The position numbers were made by a program, and so were the translations under genes. Positions 1 to 7,802 of a stretch of 64,000 bases of DNA are shown here, in pieces (the stretch's first letter is position 1; the number at the start of each line of letters is the position of its first letter). The notes under the pieces are model-generated. The model was not told the origin of the DNA, did no database searches, and saw only the letters and a program-made list of their open reading frames with translations. Source of the DNA: Holdemania massiliensis AP2 (GTDB taxonomy: Bacteria > Bacillota_I > Bacilli_A > Erysipelotrichales > Erysipelotrichaceae); contig NZ_HE998571.1 of NCBI RefSeq assembly GCF_000327285.1, positions 56,149 through 120,148 of the forward strand, read 5' to 3'.

Positions 1-630
1 GGCGCGCTGCAGAATTTCATCCATCTGCCCCAGCCACCGGCGGGCCTGCGGCAGAACGCTTTCCCAGGTCAGCTGCTGGGCATCTTCATATTCAGGATAA
101 TCGATATTCACTTCAATATTAGCAATGATGTTGAGCAGGGCTTCATTCAGCGGTTCAATCAGACGGCGGATGCTGCCGCGAATGCCCTGAATCGCCATCT
201 GTGCCTGCTGGGAAGAGTCCGCGTCGATCATATCCATCACCGCTTCCGCTTGGGTCAAATCGATGCGGCCGTTGAGGAAAGCCCGGCGGGTAAACTCCCC
301 GGGATCGGCCAGCCGAGCGCCTTCGGCCAGCACCAGCGCCAGAATCCTTCGGGTGATGTAGCGGCCGCCATGGCAGCTGATTTCCACGACATCCTCGCAC
401 GTAAAGGTTTTCGGCGCGCGGAAAACCGTCAGCAGCACCTCATCCACCGCTTCCCGGCTGATCGGATCCAGGATATACCCATACCGAACGGTATGCGTCG
501 GCTGGTCCACTACGCTGCGGCTGAACAGCTTTTCTGCAAGGATCAGACTTTCCGGACCGCTTATCCGAATGATCGAAATCGCCCCGTCCTGCAAAGCGGT
601 AGAGACCGCCGCTATCGTATCGTTCAGCAC
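1..630 (-). CDS. mnmE: tRNA modification GTPase MnmE (partial, N-terminal part)
   Basis: Reading the minus strand gives 210 open codons that run off the left edge of the window. The start is a GTG at 628-630 with GGAGGT at 637-642, six bases upstream. The visible part is the N-terminal formyl-tetrahydrofolate-binding domain, with the family motifs SIIRISGP near the start, CHGGRYITRRIL, and FTRRAFLNGRIDL around residue 115. The helical and GTPase domains and the C-terminal Cys lie outside the window. MnmE acts with MnmG in the cytoplasm to modify the wobble uridine of certain tRNAs. In many Firmicutes mnmE, mnmG and rsmG are adjacent; here rsmG lies about 34 kb away on the same strand and no mnmG is seen in the window. 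Confidence 0.95.
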   Translation of the reverse strand, partial: MLNDTIAAVSTALQDGAISIIRISGPESLILAEKLFSRSVVDQPTHTVRYGYILDPISREAVDEVLLTVFRAPKTFTCEDVVEISCHGGRYITRRILALVLAEGARLADPGEFTRRAFLNGRIDLTQAEAVMDMIDADSSQQAQMAIQGIRGSIRRLIEPLNEALLNIIANIEVNIDYPEYEDAQQLTWESVLPQARRWLGQMDEILQRA

Positions 631-837
631 ACTCTCACCTCCGAAATGTTCATGGTACAGTTTACCATATTTTTTTGATTTGCCTAGTGAAATCCTTCAA
701 TCTCCCTTTAAAACAAGGGATTTTTCCAATCTTTTGGAAAACATTTCTATCCTTTTAAGCATTTTTTAAGAATCATTGTTAATTCAATAGTTTTGTTTTC
801 ATCCTTTCTCTGCCTTTTTGTTAGATGAGAAAAGAAA

Positions 838-866
838 GCAAAAACTGGAACCCTTCGATTCCAGTT
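838..866 (-). terminator. Intrinsic terminator of the flavoreductase gene
   Basis: On the minus strand an 8-bp stem AACTGGAA/TTCCAGTT with an 8-base loop is followed by TTTTTGC. It lies just after the stop of the flavoprotein gene. Confidence 0.75.
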
Positions 867-887
867 CTGCCTGAGATGGGATTGAAT

Positions 888-2537
888 CTATTTTTTCAGC
901 AGTTCGCTGACGGCTTCTCCGACAAACTTTCCGGTGTTGACGGAATAGCCCATCGTGTTGCCTGGAAGCAAAAACATATAGCTGTCGCCATAGACTGTGC
1001 AGGAATCCGTTCCGGCGGAATACAGACCCGCGATGACCTGATCGTTCTGATCCAGCACTTCCAGGTTTGAATTAACCTTGATTCCACCCAGGGTTCCATA
1101 ACTCGATGGATAATACTGAGCGGCATAGAACGGCGCCGTGGTGATCGGTTTGAGATAAGCCGCACTCTTTCCCAGTGGATCATAGCCTTGAGCACACAGC
1201 TGATTGTAGCTTTCCACCGTGGCTGTCAGACCTGCGGCGTCAATGCCCATCTTCGCAGCCAGCTCGTCTAACGAATCAGCTTTGATGATCGCGATATATC
1301 CGGATTCTTCCATCGTTTTGAAATTCGCGTCAAACTGAGTGAAATCATCGGTATTCCAAACACGGCTGGTGAAATCGACATGGTTAGCTTCGACATAGCT
1401 CTGCTTAATTGCCTCATCGAGAATCATGAAACCTGTATTGCCGGTCTGATTGCATAAGGAATTGCCGGTATACGTCGTATTCTGAACCTGTTCTTCGTTA
1501 AAGAACCGCTGTCCCTGCTGGTTCACCATCAAATTGGGCTGCTGCATAATCAGCTTGATGTCATTGGTATATGAACCGGAAGAATTCGGCCGGAAAATAT
1601 CGAAAATCATCTCCTCGATCATCGCTGATTCCTTCACGCCGGCATCCCAAGCCATTTGAATGCCGTCGCCTTCATGGCCCGGAAACCGCATCCCGAAGAA
1701 ATCTTCATTCAGGCTGAGATGGAACTGTTCTTTTACCCACTCCGGATTGTTGCCAAAGCCGCCAGTGGCGATCAAGGCCGCATGGCATTGGAAATGGTAG
1801 CCCTGCGTTTGATCTGCATTGTAAGCACAAACGCCCTTGACTTGTCCCGCTTCGGTTTCTAAGCGGCAGGCGGAAGTTTCCATGTAGAATTCAACGCCCA
1901 GCTCCCGGGCCCGAGCTTCCAGATGATCGGTCATCGTTTTGGCTTGTCCGCCGCCGATCACGCCTTCCTCAGATTTAACGATATGCCAGGTTGGATAGGA
2001 TTTTTCAAAGTAGCGCGCGGCTTCCTCAAATTCAACGCCCATGCCTTCAATCCATTCCAGTGTCTCTTTGGATTCTTCAAAGTAGCGCCGCATCAGCACG
2101 CAGTCAGTGCGGTAATGCGTATACTCAGTGAACATGTTATACATTTCATCCAGATTGAGCACATCCCCCTGCGCTTTCTGCAGCTCGGTGCCGATCGCTA
2201 AGATCCCCATGCCGAATTTTGCGCAGCCGCCGGTTGCCCCGGTTTTCTCAATCACCGCGACAGAAACGCCGTTCTCCGCGGCTCTGACCGCGGCGCACAA
2301 GCCCGCAGGCCCGGCTCCAACAACGACGAAGTCGACCGTTTTTTCCGTGATCGCACTGGCATCCAGCGCCGCATAAGGCGCATCCAGAGAGGATGTCTGA
2401 GAGGCATCATCCGGCTGCGTTAGAGGGGTTGTCTGCGCTGAAGGCTGATCCGTACTGCAGCCGCTCAACAACCCCAGAGCACTTACCCCGGCCGCCGCCA
2501 GGGAGCTTTTTAAAAAGGCTCTTCTTGATAGTTCCAT
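888..2537 (-). CDS. Tat-exported FAD-dependent fumarate reductase-like lipoprotein
   Basis: A 549-residue flavoprotein of the fumarate reductase/succinate dehydrogenase flavoprotein superfamily. The N-terminus reads MELSRRAFLKSS, a twin-arginine motif, followed by a hydrophobic stretch and a lipobox ending LLSGC, so it is probably exported folded and lipid-anchored. An FAD-binding Rossmann motif (VVVGAGPAGLCAAVRAAE) follows at about residue 55, and the C-terminal FAD-contact region ends near GNTMGYSVNTGKFVGEA. It has no FMN-binding domain, unlike the relative at 20.8-22.5 kb. I chose the ATG at 2535-2537 over an ATG six codons upstream because AGGAGG overlaps that upstream ATG and is well spaced for this one. 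The electron acceptor cannot be told from sequence; such enzymes reduce fumarate, urocanate, cinnamates or other enoates. It is preceded by a MerR gene and a MerR-type promoter. Confidence 0.88.
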   Translation of the reverse strand: MELSRRAFLKSSLAAAGVSALGLLSGCSTDQPSAQTTPLTQPDDASQTSSLDAPYAALDASAITEKTVDFVVVGAGPAGLCAAVRAAENGVSVAVIEKTGATGGCAKFGMGILAIGTELQKAQGDVLNLDEMYNMFTEYTHYRTDCVLMRRYFEESKETLEWIEGMGVEFEEAARYFEKSYPTWHIVKSEEGVIGGGQAKTMTDHLEARARELGVEFYMETSACRLETEAGQVKGVCAYNADQTQGYHFQCHAALIATGGFGNNPEWVKEQFHLSLNEDFFGMRFPGHEGDGIQMAWDAGVKESAMIEEMIFDIFRPNSSGSYTNDIKLIMQQPNLMVNQQGQRFFNEEQVQNTTYTGNSLCNQTGNTGFMILDEAIKQSYVEANHVDFTSRVWNTDDFTQFDANFKTMEESGYIAIIKADSLDELAAKMGIDAAGLTATVESYNQLCAQGYDPLGKSAAYLKPITTAPFYAAQYYPSSYGTLGGIKVNSNLEVLDQNDQVIAGLYSAGTDSCTVYGDSYMFLLPGNTMGYSVNTGKFVGEAVSELLKK

Positions 2538-2565
2538 AGAAATATTCCTCCTCATTTCTGAGGTT

Positions 2566-2596
2566 ATTGTAGGGTATACAGGTACTGTACAGGCAA
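2566..2596 (-). promoter_or_regulatory. MerR-type promoter with dyad in a 19-bp spacer
   Basis: Minus-strand -35 TTGCCT (2591-2596) and -10 TACAAT (2566-2571) are 19 bp apart, the overlong spacing typical of MerR-controlled promoters. The spacer holds the dyad TACAG-TAC-CTGTA. It sits between the MerR gene and the flavoprotein gene, so the simplest reading is control of the flavoprotein by the adjacent MerR protein. Confidence 0.65.
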
Positions 2597-2608
2597 GTGA
2601 TTATTTTA

Positions 2609-3415
2609 TCAATCCTGCACCGGAACATAACATTTATGGTATTCGATGGTTTTTCCTTCCACGGTATGAACAAGAATCAGGCTGGTGCTGACAAAGGAGT
2701 GCACGGTTTTCCCTGTTTCTTCCACTTCTTTGCGCAAGGCCAGCGCCTGTTCGATCAGCTGATCCGGCATCCTTTCCCATTCACAACGGACACAGCGTAC
2801 GGCTGCCAAAGAGCGGGGCAAGCGACGCATCCTTGGATGTGATCCTAAGCCCATCCTCTCAGCATAGACTTCCGGAATGCCCAAGCTGGAAACAAAATGC
2901 AGACCGGTTTCATCCTCGATCAGATCGCCATGCACACTTGTCAAAGGCATTGCGGCGATCCACGATTTTAATAACCGCAGATCTGCTTCACTCATTGAGT
3001 TAAAAGCTTCGGCGCAGAGACTTACATAATCGGGACAGGCCTCATAGCGCAGAAGAGGATTTTGGCATTCCAAAAGCAATCTGCGATAGTTCTGCAAACT
3101 TTTTCGCTGCTGCATTAAGCGTTCAATTTGATCATCCAGTTCTGCTTCCCGCTTACAGATTTGTTCCTGAATTTCCGGCAAGGTTAAATGCGCTTCCTTG
3201 ATGAAGGTATGCAAAGTTTCATCTAAAGAAAAAGACATCGACGCATAGCGTTTCAGATAAAACAGCTGAAAAATATCATCAATACTGTACCAGCGGAAGC
3301 CATGTTCATCCCGCCGCGGATGGATCAGACCTTTTTCTTCATAAAAACGGATCGCTCCGCGCGTATTATCAAATAAATCAGAGACTTCCTTGATCGTAAA
3401 CCAACCGTCCTTCAT
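2609..3415 (-). CDS. MerR family transcriptional regulator
   Basis: A 268-residue regulator. Residues 6-75 form a MerR-type winged helix (FTIKEVSDLFD, then the diagnostic GAIRFYEEKGLIHPRRDE). A coiled-coil segment (about 90-125, rich in Glu/Gln/Arg) follows, and then a C-terminal domain of about 140 residues resembling an effector-binding GyrI-like fold, without clear motifs. The ATG at 3413-3415 is preferred to a GTG three codons upstream because GGGGTGA sits seven bases before it. The gene lies 71 bp upstream of the flavoprotein gene on the same strand, and the intervening promoter has a 19-bp spacer. The same MerR-then-flavoprotein order recurs at 54.4-56.8 kb. Confidence 0.88.
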   Translation of the reverse strand: MKDGWFTIKEVSDLFDNTRGAIRFYEEKGLIHPRRDEHGFRWYSIDDIFQLFYLKRYASMSFSLDETLHTFIKEAHLTLPEIQEQICKREAELDDQIERLMQQRKSLQNYRRLLLECQNPLLRYEACPDYVSLCAEAFNSMSEADLRLLKSWIAAMPLTSVHGDLIEDETGLHFVSSLGIPEVYAERMGLGSHPRMRRLPRSLAAVRCVRCEWERMPDQLIEQALALRKEVEETGKTVHSFVSTSLILVHTVEGKTIEYHKCYVPVQD

Positions 3416-3510
3416 CGCGATCACCCCGCTTTTATTGTATCATGGTCACAGCCTAAAAAATGAACGGGAATATCGCATTTGATTTTCCTTGTTCCCACTT
3501 CCCGCTCTGA

Positions 3511-4125
3511 TTAAAAATGTCCCCAGTGAACAAGCGCAAATTCAGCAAACCAAAAGCCATTGATCCAATCCAGGAAACAGATCCCGACGTTTACAAGCGT
3601 ATCCGGATACAGACAGGTAAGCAGAAACAAGGTGAAGAACGCCAGCTTGACTGCCATCAATCCCCAACGGATCTCCTTGCTTTTCCACAAATAAAAGCCA
3701 GTCAAAACGATCTGGAAAATCACGGAGAAGAGGATCAGGATGGGCATCAGTCCTCGAACTAAATCGCCAATCGGAAGCAGCGATAGGAAAAACTGCGGCA
3801 CAAAACTGCCGATCATTAGAAATATCCAGCTCAGGGTTTCCAGTTCCATCAAACGCAGCAGAAGCATCAAGACAATGAGACCTATGACAAAGCGGAAAAG
3901 GCGCACGGGTTCATCACAAAGAAGGCGCAGATAAACACCGATGATCATCATCCCCAGTGTGATTGCGATCAAAGAAGCACTGCCTGGAATAATCCAAGAT
4001 CCATTGAAAAGCTCATGGGTAAAATTTTTCCAGCCTCCCATTTGCCAATAGCCTAACGCGATTGCCATATCGATAAGCAGCCAGCTGCCAAGCCGGTACA
4101 GCTCATTTTCCCATCGTGTGTTCAT
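3511..4125 (-). CDS. Polytopic membrane protein of unknown function
   Basis: A 204-residue, very hydrophobic protein with about six predicted membrane segments (roughly residues 12-28, 45-66, 77-93, 98-120, 127-150, 155-172). I recognise no family motif. The start has a GAGGAG site nine bases upstream. It stands alone between the MerR gene and the divergent RNA helicase gene. It could be a small transporter subunit or an anti-sigma-like membrane protein, but nothing in the sequence decides this. Confidence 0.7.
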   Translation of the reverse strand: MNTRWENELYRLGSWLLIDMAIALGYWQMGGWKNFTHELFNGSWIIPGSASLIAITLGMMIIGVYLRLLCDEPVRLFRFVIGLIVLMLLLRLMELETLSWIFLMIGSFVPQFFLSLLPIGDLVRGLMPILILFSVIFQIVLTGFYLWKSKEIRWGLMAVKLAFFTLFLLTCLYPDTLVNVGICFLDWINGFWFAEFALVHWGHF

Positions 4126-4414
4126 GCTTCCATCTCCTCTTTAATCGCTTTGCTTCGTCTCTCCATCCTTTTTATAATGGTGATACAGGATTTCAACAGC
4201 CGCGTTCCGTGAAATTTAAAGTCTTATTGAACTTCATTCTTCAGTTTCTGTTTGTTTTCTTATTGTACCATAGAGAAGATTGAAGAATTTTTACGATCCA
4301 ATGACAATCTCGCTTTGGATATAATCCTTGTGTTTTTCTGCTTCTGCTGGTATGCTGAGACCCGGATGCTTTTATTTATCCTTATATAATAGAAACCCAA
4401 CAGGAGGTTTTATC

Positions 4415-5839
4415 ATGAAATTCAACTCAGCTTTTGATTTGCTGGAAGAGGATCTGCGCCAAGCCATAGAAGCGCTGCATTACACCCAGCCCACGCCTGT
4501 TCAGCAACATGTGATCCCCGCCTTTCTGGAAGGAAAGGATTGCCTGGTTCAGGCCCAGACTGGATCCGGAAAAACCGCGGCTTTTGCCCTGCCCGTTTGC
4601 CAGCTTTGTCATTTTGAGGAGCGTCAGCCGCAGGCTTTGATCCTTGCGCCAACCCGCGAATTAGCAGATCAGATCACCCAGGAAATTCAAAATTTCAGTT
4701 TGTTTCGCAGATTGACCTGTGTCCGCCTGGTTGGCCGTCAGCCGATGAAAAGTCAGAAGTTTCAGCTGAAACAGCGTGTTCAGATTATCTGCGGCACACC
4801 TGGCCGAATCTGGGATCATATTGAGCAGGGAACTCTGGATCTTTCCGCTTTAAGGATGATCGTTCTGGATGAAGCTGATCAGATGTTCTCGCTGGGATTG
4901 ACGGAAACGGTTCATCAGATTCTGAAACAGCTGCCTTCCCCCATTCAGACCTGTCTGTTTTCGGCGACGCTGAGTCCCGAAATTCTGCAGCTGGCGGAAA
5001 TCACGGTTCATGATCCGCTGATGATTCAGATCGACTCGCCCCGCCAAACCAACCAGAATGTTCATCTGACCTCCCTGACGGTTCAGGAATCAGAAAAAAT
5101 GACAGGCCTGCTGAACCTGTTATCCCGATTTCAAGCTCCCTCGGCCATTGTCTTCTGCGAACGTCAAAGCAGTGCGCAGGAAGTGGCCGATCAGCTTAAA
5201 AAACGCGGATTGTGCGCCGAAGCGATGCACGGTGGGATGGAACAGGACCAGCGGTTTGCCGTACTCAGACAATTCCGTCAGGGTCAGCTGCGAATCTTAT
5301 GCGCAACCGATGTCGCTGCCCGGGGCTTGGATATTGATGGCCTGTCGCTGATCATCCACTGGGATCTGCCGCTGAGTTTAGAATCGTTTATCCATCGCTG
5401 CGGGCGCTGCGGACGGATTGATCAGCCTGGTACTTCCGCAGTCCTTCTGACCTCGGGACAACAGACACGTTACTCGGCCTTTTTGCAGACCATGGCGGTG
5501 AACAGTGAAACTTTGGAAATAGATTTGTTTGACGATCATTCCGGCTTAGCTCATTGGAAAACGAAAACGCAGGCTCAGCCGGAAAAAGCGGCGGCATTGA
5601 AACAGAACAAGACGACCCTTCTCATCCGCGCCGGCCGTCAGCACAAACTGCGGCCTGGCGATATCGTCGGTGCATTTTGCAGCCTGGGCTTTTCCGCGGA
5701 ACAGATTGGTACAATTGAAGTCCAGGAACGGGTTACTTTTGTCACCTTAATTCAGGCTGATTCCGAAGCTCTTATAAATAAGGGAGAAATCATGATCAAG
5801 GGAAAAGCCCGCCGAATGGAACTGGCTCATCAACAATAA
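4415..5839 (+). CDS. dbpA: DEAD-box RNA helicase, DbpA/YxiN type
   Basis: A 474-residue ATP-dependent RNA helicase. It has the Q motif (YTQPTPVQQ, about residue 23), motif I AQTGSGKT (47-54), PTRELADQ, the DEAD box (about 150), SAT, and HRCGRCGR (motif VI). The last 75 residues, from about TTLLIRAGRQHKLRPGDIVG, are a DbpA-type RNA-binding domain, which in E. coli DbpA and B. subtilis YxiN targets hairpin 92 of 23S rRNA. The expected role is therefore large-subunit assembly. The length matches YxiN (about 479). CAGGAGG lies eight bases before this ATG; a longer open frame upstream has no ribosome site. The 289-bp upstream region contains two TATAAT-like boxes without good -35 elements. Confidence 0.92.
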   Translation: MKFNSAFDLLEEDLRQAIEALHYTQPTPVQQHVIPAFLEGKDCLVQAQTGSGKTAAFALPVCQLCHFEERQPQALILAPTRELADQITQEIQNFSLFRRLTCVRLVGRQPMKSQKFQLKQRVQIICGTPGRIWDHIEQGTLDLSALRMIVLDEADQMFSLGLTETVHQILKQLPSPIQTCLFSATLSPEILQLAEITVHDPLMIQIDSPRQTNQNVHLTSLTVQESEKMTGLLNLLSRFQAPSAIVFCERQSSAQEVADQLKKRGLCAEAMHGGMEQDQRFAVLRQFRQGQLRILCATDVAARGLDIDGLSLIIHWDLPLSLESFIHRCGRCGRIDQPGTSAVLLTSGQQTRYSAFLQTMAVNSETLEIDLFDDHSGLAHWKTKTQAQPEKAAALKQNKTTLLIRAGRQHKLRPGDIVGAFCSLGFSAEQIGTIEVQERVTFVTLIQADSEALINKGEIMIKGKARRMELAHQQ

Positions 5840-5865
5840 CGCAGAGCACGTGAAAATGACAGAGT

Positions 5866-5907
5866 AGAAAGCGATCGGGAAACTCCTGAATTTTGCTTTC
5901 TTTTTTT
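5866..5907 (+). terminator. Intrinsic terminator after the helicase gene
   Basis: The outer stem AGAAAGC (5866-5872) pairs with GCTTTCT (5895-5901). The inner stem is TCGGGA/TCCTGA with one G-U pair, and a T-run to 5907 follows. Confidence 0.75.
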
Positions 5908-6023
5908 CTGCTTGTGAAAGGATTCGTTGGAAATGTGATAAAAAGATGAAAAATAGACTTATTTCAGAGTTTTTGCGGGGCTTTTTTGATTTTTCCGCAA
6001 TAGGTAAGAGGAGGAGGGATTTT

Positions 6024-7028
6024 ATGCCGGTAATCCAAGAAGAGATCCAACATCCGCCCAAGCTTCGTTGTACCAACGATTTTGTCTTTAAAACGCTGTT
6101 AACCTATTTTCCTGCTTTAGGTCAGAAATTTCTCAAAAACATCTCGGAGGAATTGATGAAAACTCATTTTGAAGCGCTGTCCCTCAGTCCCACCGAAAAA
6201 CTTTCACCCTCATCCAGCGGGAAAGATGTACGTTTGGATATCAGTGTACAGACTATCCCTATGCGATTAATCAATTACGAAATGCAGGGCTATGCCAGCG
6301 AAATGAACATCTGTAACCGTTCCGCATATTACGCGGCGATGTTGCTGACACAGCCCGCAAACAAAGGGGCGGCCTATTCCGAATTAGTTCCCGTCAGCCA
6401 AGTCTTCTTTCTTGATTTTCCCTTTCCGCCAAAGGCTGATCAGCCTGACAAGGCGATCCATGTTTACCAACTTCAGGAAAAGGATGAACATGACGTCTTG
6501 ACAAATTTGATAACCATTTATATCATTGAGTTAAAGAAAATAATTCAGATGAATCACAGTTATCAGGAGTTAGACGGATTTGAAAAGTGGTGCTGGTTCT
6601 TTGAAAAGTATGACGAAGAAATCAGCGATCCAATTGTTGCGGAAATCATACAGCGTAACGACATATTTAAGGAGGTAGTCGAAGTGATGAAAGTTATTAG
6701 TTCCGATCCCGCCATCCGCAATGCGGCCTTTGCCCATGAACGTGATTTACGAGATAAAGCTCAGATCAAATATGATGGGATTCAAGAAGGGATTCAAGAA
6801 GGGATCCAGCTTAATCAGCTTCAAAATGCTCAGGCCATGCTCAAAGATCACGTTCCTGATGAGCTTATTTTGAAGTATATCGGTATACGATCAGACCAGC
6901 TAAACAGCCTGAAAGCTCAGATTGCATCTTCCTTAATCCAGGAAAGTGAAGCTTCTTACGATATCTCAAGTCCAGACAGTCCTGCAGTGAATACAACAGA
7001 AGGAACAGAACCCGATGAGAGTCAATAG
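6024..7028 (+). CDS. Rpn family PD-(D/E)XK nuclease (full-length RpnL-like)
   Basis: A 334-residue member of the Rpn/transposase_31 family of PD-(D/E)XK nucleases. GAGGAGGG lies upstream of the ATG. The catalytic signature is visible as RLDIS (D72) and NYEMQ (E86, Q88). The C-terminal third (from about residue 221) is a small helical module with four-residue repeats GIQE-GIQE-GIQ near residue 255 and the segment LNQLQNAQAMLKDHVPDELI. In E. coli Rpn proteins the full-length form is a toxic DNase acting in phage defence, and the separately translated C-terminal domain (RpnS) is its antitoxin. Here an internal Shine-Dalgarno and start occur exactly at this module, and two more copies of the module follow. 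The stop overlaps the next ORF by 14 bp. The gene is intact, so an inhibitor is expected. Confidence 0.85.
   Translation: MPVIQEEIQHPPKLRCTNDFVFKTLLTYFPALGQKFLKNISEELMKTHFEALSLSPTEKLSPSSSGKDVRLDISVQTIPMRLINYEMQGYASEMNICNRSAYYAAMLLTQPANKGAAYSELVPVSQVFFLDFPFPPKADQPDKAIHVYQLQEKDEHDVLTNLITIYIIELKKIIQMNHSYQELDGFEKWCWFFEKYDEEISDPIVAEIIQRNDIFKEVVEVMKVISSDPAIRNAAFAHERDLRDKAQIKYDGIQEGIQEGIQLNQLQNAQAMLKDHVPDELILKYIGIRSDQLNSLKAQIASSLIQESEASYDISSPDSPAVNTTEGTEPDESQ
6684..7028 (+). CDS. Intragenic RpnS-like antitoxin, internal start
   Basis: Inside the Rpn gene, AAGGAGGT (6669-6676) lies seven bases before an in-frame GTG (6684) and ten before an ATG (6687). That is as good a ribosome site as any in the window, yet it lies in mid-gene. 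Translation from it would give a 113-114 residue protein identical to the Rpn C-terminus, the same arrangement as the RpnS antitoxins known from E. coli. The size matches the two separate downstream copies (117 and 101 residues). The internal site is seen directly; its use is inferred. Confidence 0.65.
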   Translation: MMKVISSDPAIRNAAFAHERDLRDKAQIKYDGIQEGIQEGIQLNQLQNAQAMLKDHVPDELILKYIGIRSDQLNSLKAQIASSLIQESEASYDISSPDSPAVNTTEGTEPDESQ

Positions 7029-7639
7029 TTTCACGCTGGCTGCCCAAAATGCGGCCTTTGCCCATGAACGCGACTTACGAGATAAAGCTCAGATCAAATA
7101 TGATGGGATTCAGGAAGGAATTCAAGTTGGTATAAAAGAAGGGATCCAGCTTAATCAGCTTCAAAATGCTCAGGCCATGCTCAAAGATCACGTTCCTGAT
7201 GAGCTTATTTTGAAGTATATCGGTATACGATCAGACCAGCTAAACAGTCTGAAAGCTCAGATTGCATCTTCCTTAATCCAGGAAAGTGAAGCTTCTTACG
7301 ATATCCCAAGTCCAGACAGTTCTGCAGCGGCTACAATAAAAGGAACAGAAACAGATGAGATTCAATAAGTTCACGCTGGCTGCCCAAAATGCGGCCTTTG
7401 CCCATGAACGTGATTTGCGAGATAAAGCCCAGATCAAATATGATGGGATTCAAGAGGGGATTCATGAAGGAATTCAAGTTGGTATAAAAGAAGGGATCCA
7501 GCTTAATCAGCTTCAAAATGCTCAGGCCATGCTTAAAGATCACGTTCCTGATGAGCTTATTTTGAAGTATATCGGTATACGATCAGACCAGCTAAACAGC
7601 CTGAAAGCTCAGATTGCATCTTCCCTAATCCAGGAAAGT
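6720..7639 (+). repeat. Three tandem copies of the Rpn 3' module (328/340-bp units)
   Basis: Near-identical units begin at 6720, 7048 and 7388, each opening with AATGCGGCCTTTGCCCATG; the third is cut short near 7639. Unit length grows from 328 to 340 bp through a nested 12-bp (four-codon) repeat: GIQE-GIQE-GIQ, then GIQE-GIQV-GIKE-GIQ, then GIQE-GIHE-GIQV-GIKE-GIQ. The high DNA identity, including silent sites, points to recent tandem duplication. Confidence 0.92.
7015..7368 (+). CDS. Stand-alone RpnS-like module, second copy
   Basis: A 117-residue protein that repeats the Rpn C-terminal module after a new N-terminus (MRVNSFTLAAQ replaces the Rpn sequence before NAAFAHERD). It has three full four-residue units, against two in the Rpn gene. 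The ATG overlaps the Rpn stop (ATG at 7015, TAG at 7026) in the +1 frame. Only a weak AGAAGGA lies about ten bases upstream, so coupled reinitiation is likely. By analogy with RpnS it may bind and block the full-length nuclease or another Rpn. It could also be a non-functional duplication. Confidence 0.65.
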   Translation: MRVNSFTLAAQNAAFAHERDLRDKAQIKYDGIQEGIQVGIKEGIQLNQLQNAQAMLKDHVPDELILKYIGIRSDQLNSLKAQIASSLIQESEASYDIPSPDSSAAATIKGTETDEIQ

Positions 7640-7660
7640 ATAAATACATGCAACTTCTGA
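7355..7660 (+). CDS. Stand-alone RpnS-like module, third copy
   Basis: A 101-residue third copy of the module, starting with ATGAGATTCAATAAG, which again overlaps the preceding stop by 14 bp and again moves to a new reading frame. It carries four full four-residue units (GIQE, GIHE, GIQV, GIKE). The Ser/Asp/Pro-rich tail of the other copies is replaced by INTCNF. AAAAGGA lies about ten bases before the ATG. The function is inferred only from similarity to the Rpn C-terminus and the RpnS precedent. Confidence 0.6.
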   Translation: MRFNKFTLAAQNAAFAHERDLRDKAQIKYDGIQEGIHEGIQVGIKEGIQLNQLQNAQAMLKDHVPDELILKYIGIRSDQLNSLKAQIASSLIQESINTCNF

Positions 7661-7740
7661 TCTATATTTCGAAAGATCAAATTTTTTAAATTGATTATTG
7701 ATTGGCTTAGAATCCCTTTTTGTGGAAAAACCTGTTCATT

Positions 7741-7802
7741 AAAAAAAACTCATTCTCTTTAAAAGCTTTTCAGCCCTTTAGACAGAATGAGGTTTTTCTT
7801 TT
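7741..7802. terminator. Bidirectional terminator between Rpn cluster and symporter
   Basis: The stem ACTCATTCT (7748-7756) pairs with AGAATGAGGT (7784-7793), with an A-run before and a T-run after. It can therefore stop transcription from both converging sides. Confidence 0.75.

Noticed and set aside
250..678. 142-codon plus-strand open frame
   Set aside because: Antisense to the recognisable mnmE gene.
5847..5860. CACGTGAAAA resembling half of a parS site
   Set aside because: Only about 9 of 16 positions match TGTTTCACGTGAAACA, and one half-site is lost. The GTTCACGTGATTT at about 40648 is also too weak and lies in coding sequence.
6024..7660. Insertion sequence, because Rpn was once called a transposase
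   Set aside because: No terminal inverted repeats or target duplications; the repeats are in-gene tandem modules, and the family is now known to be nucleases.
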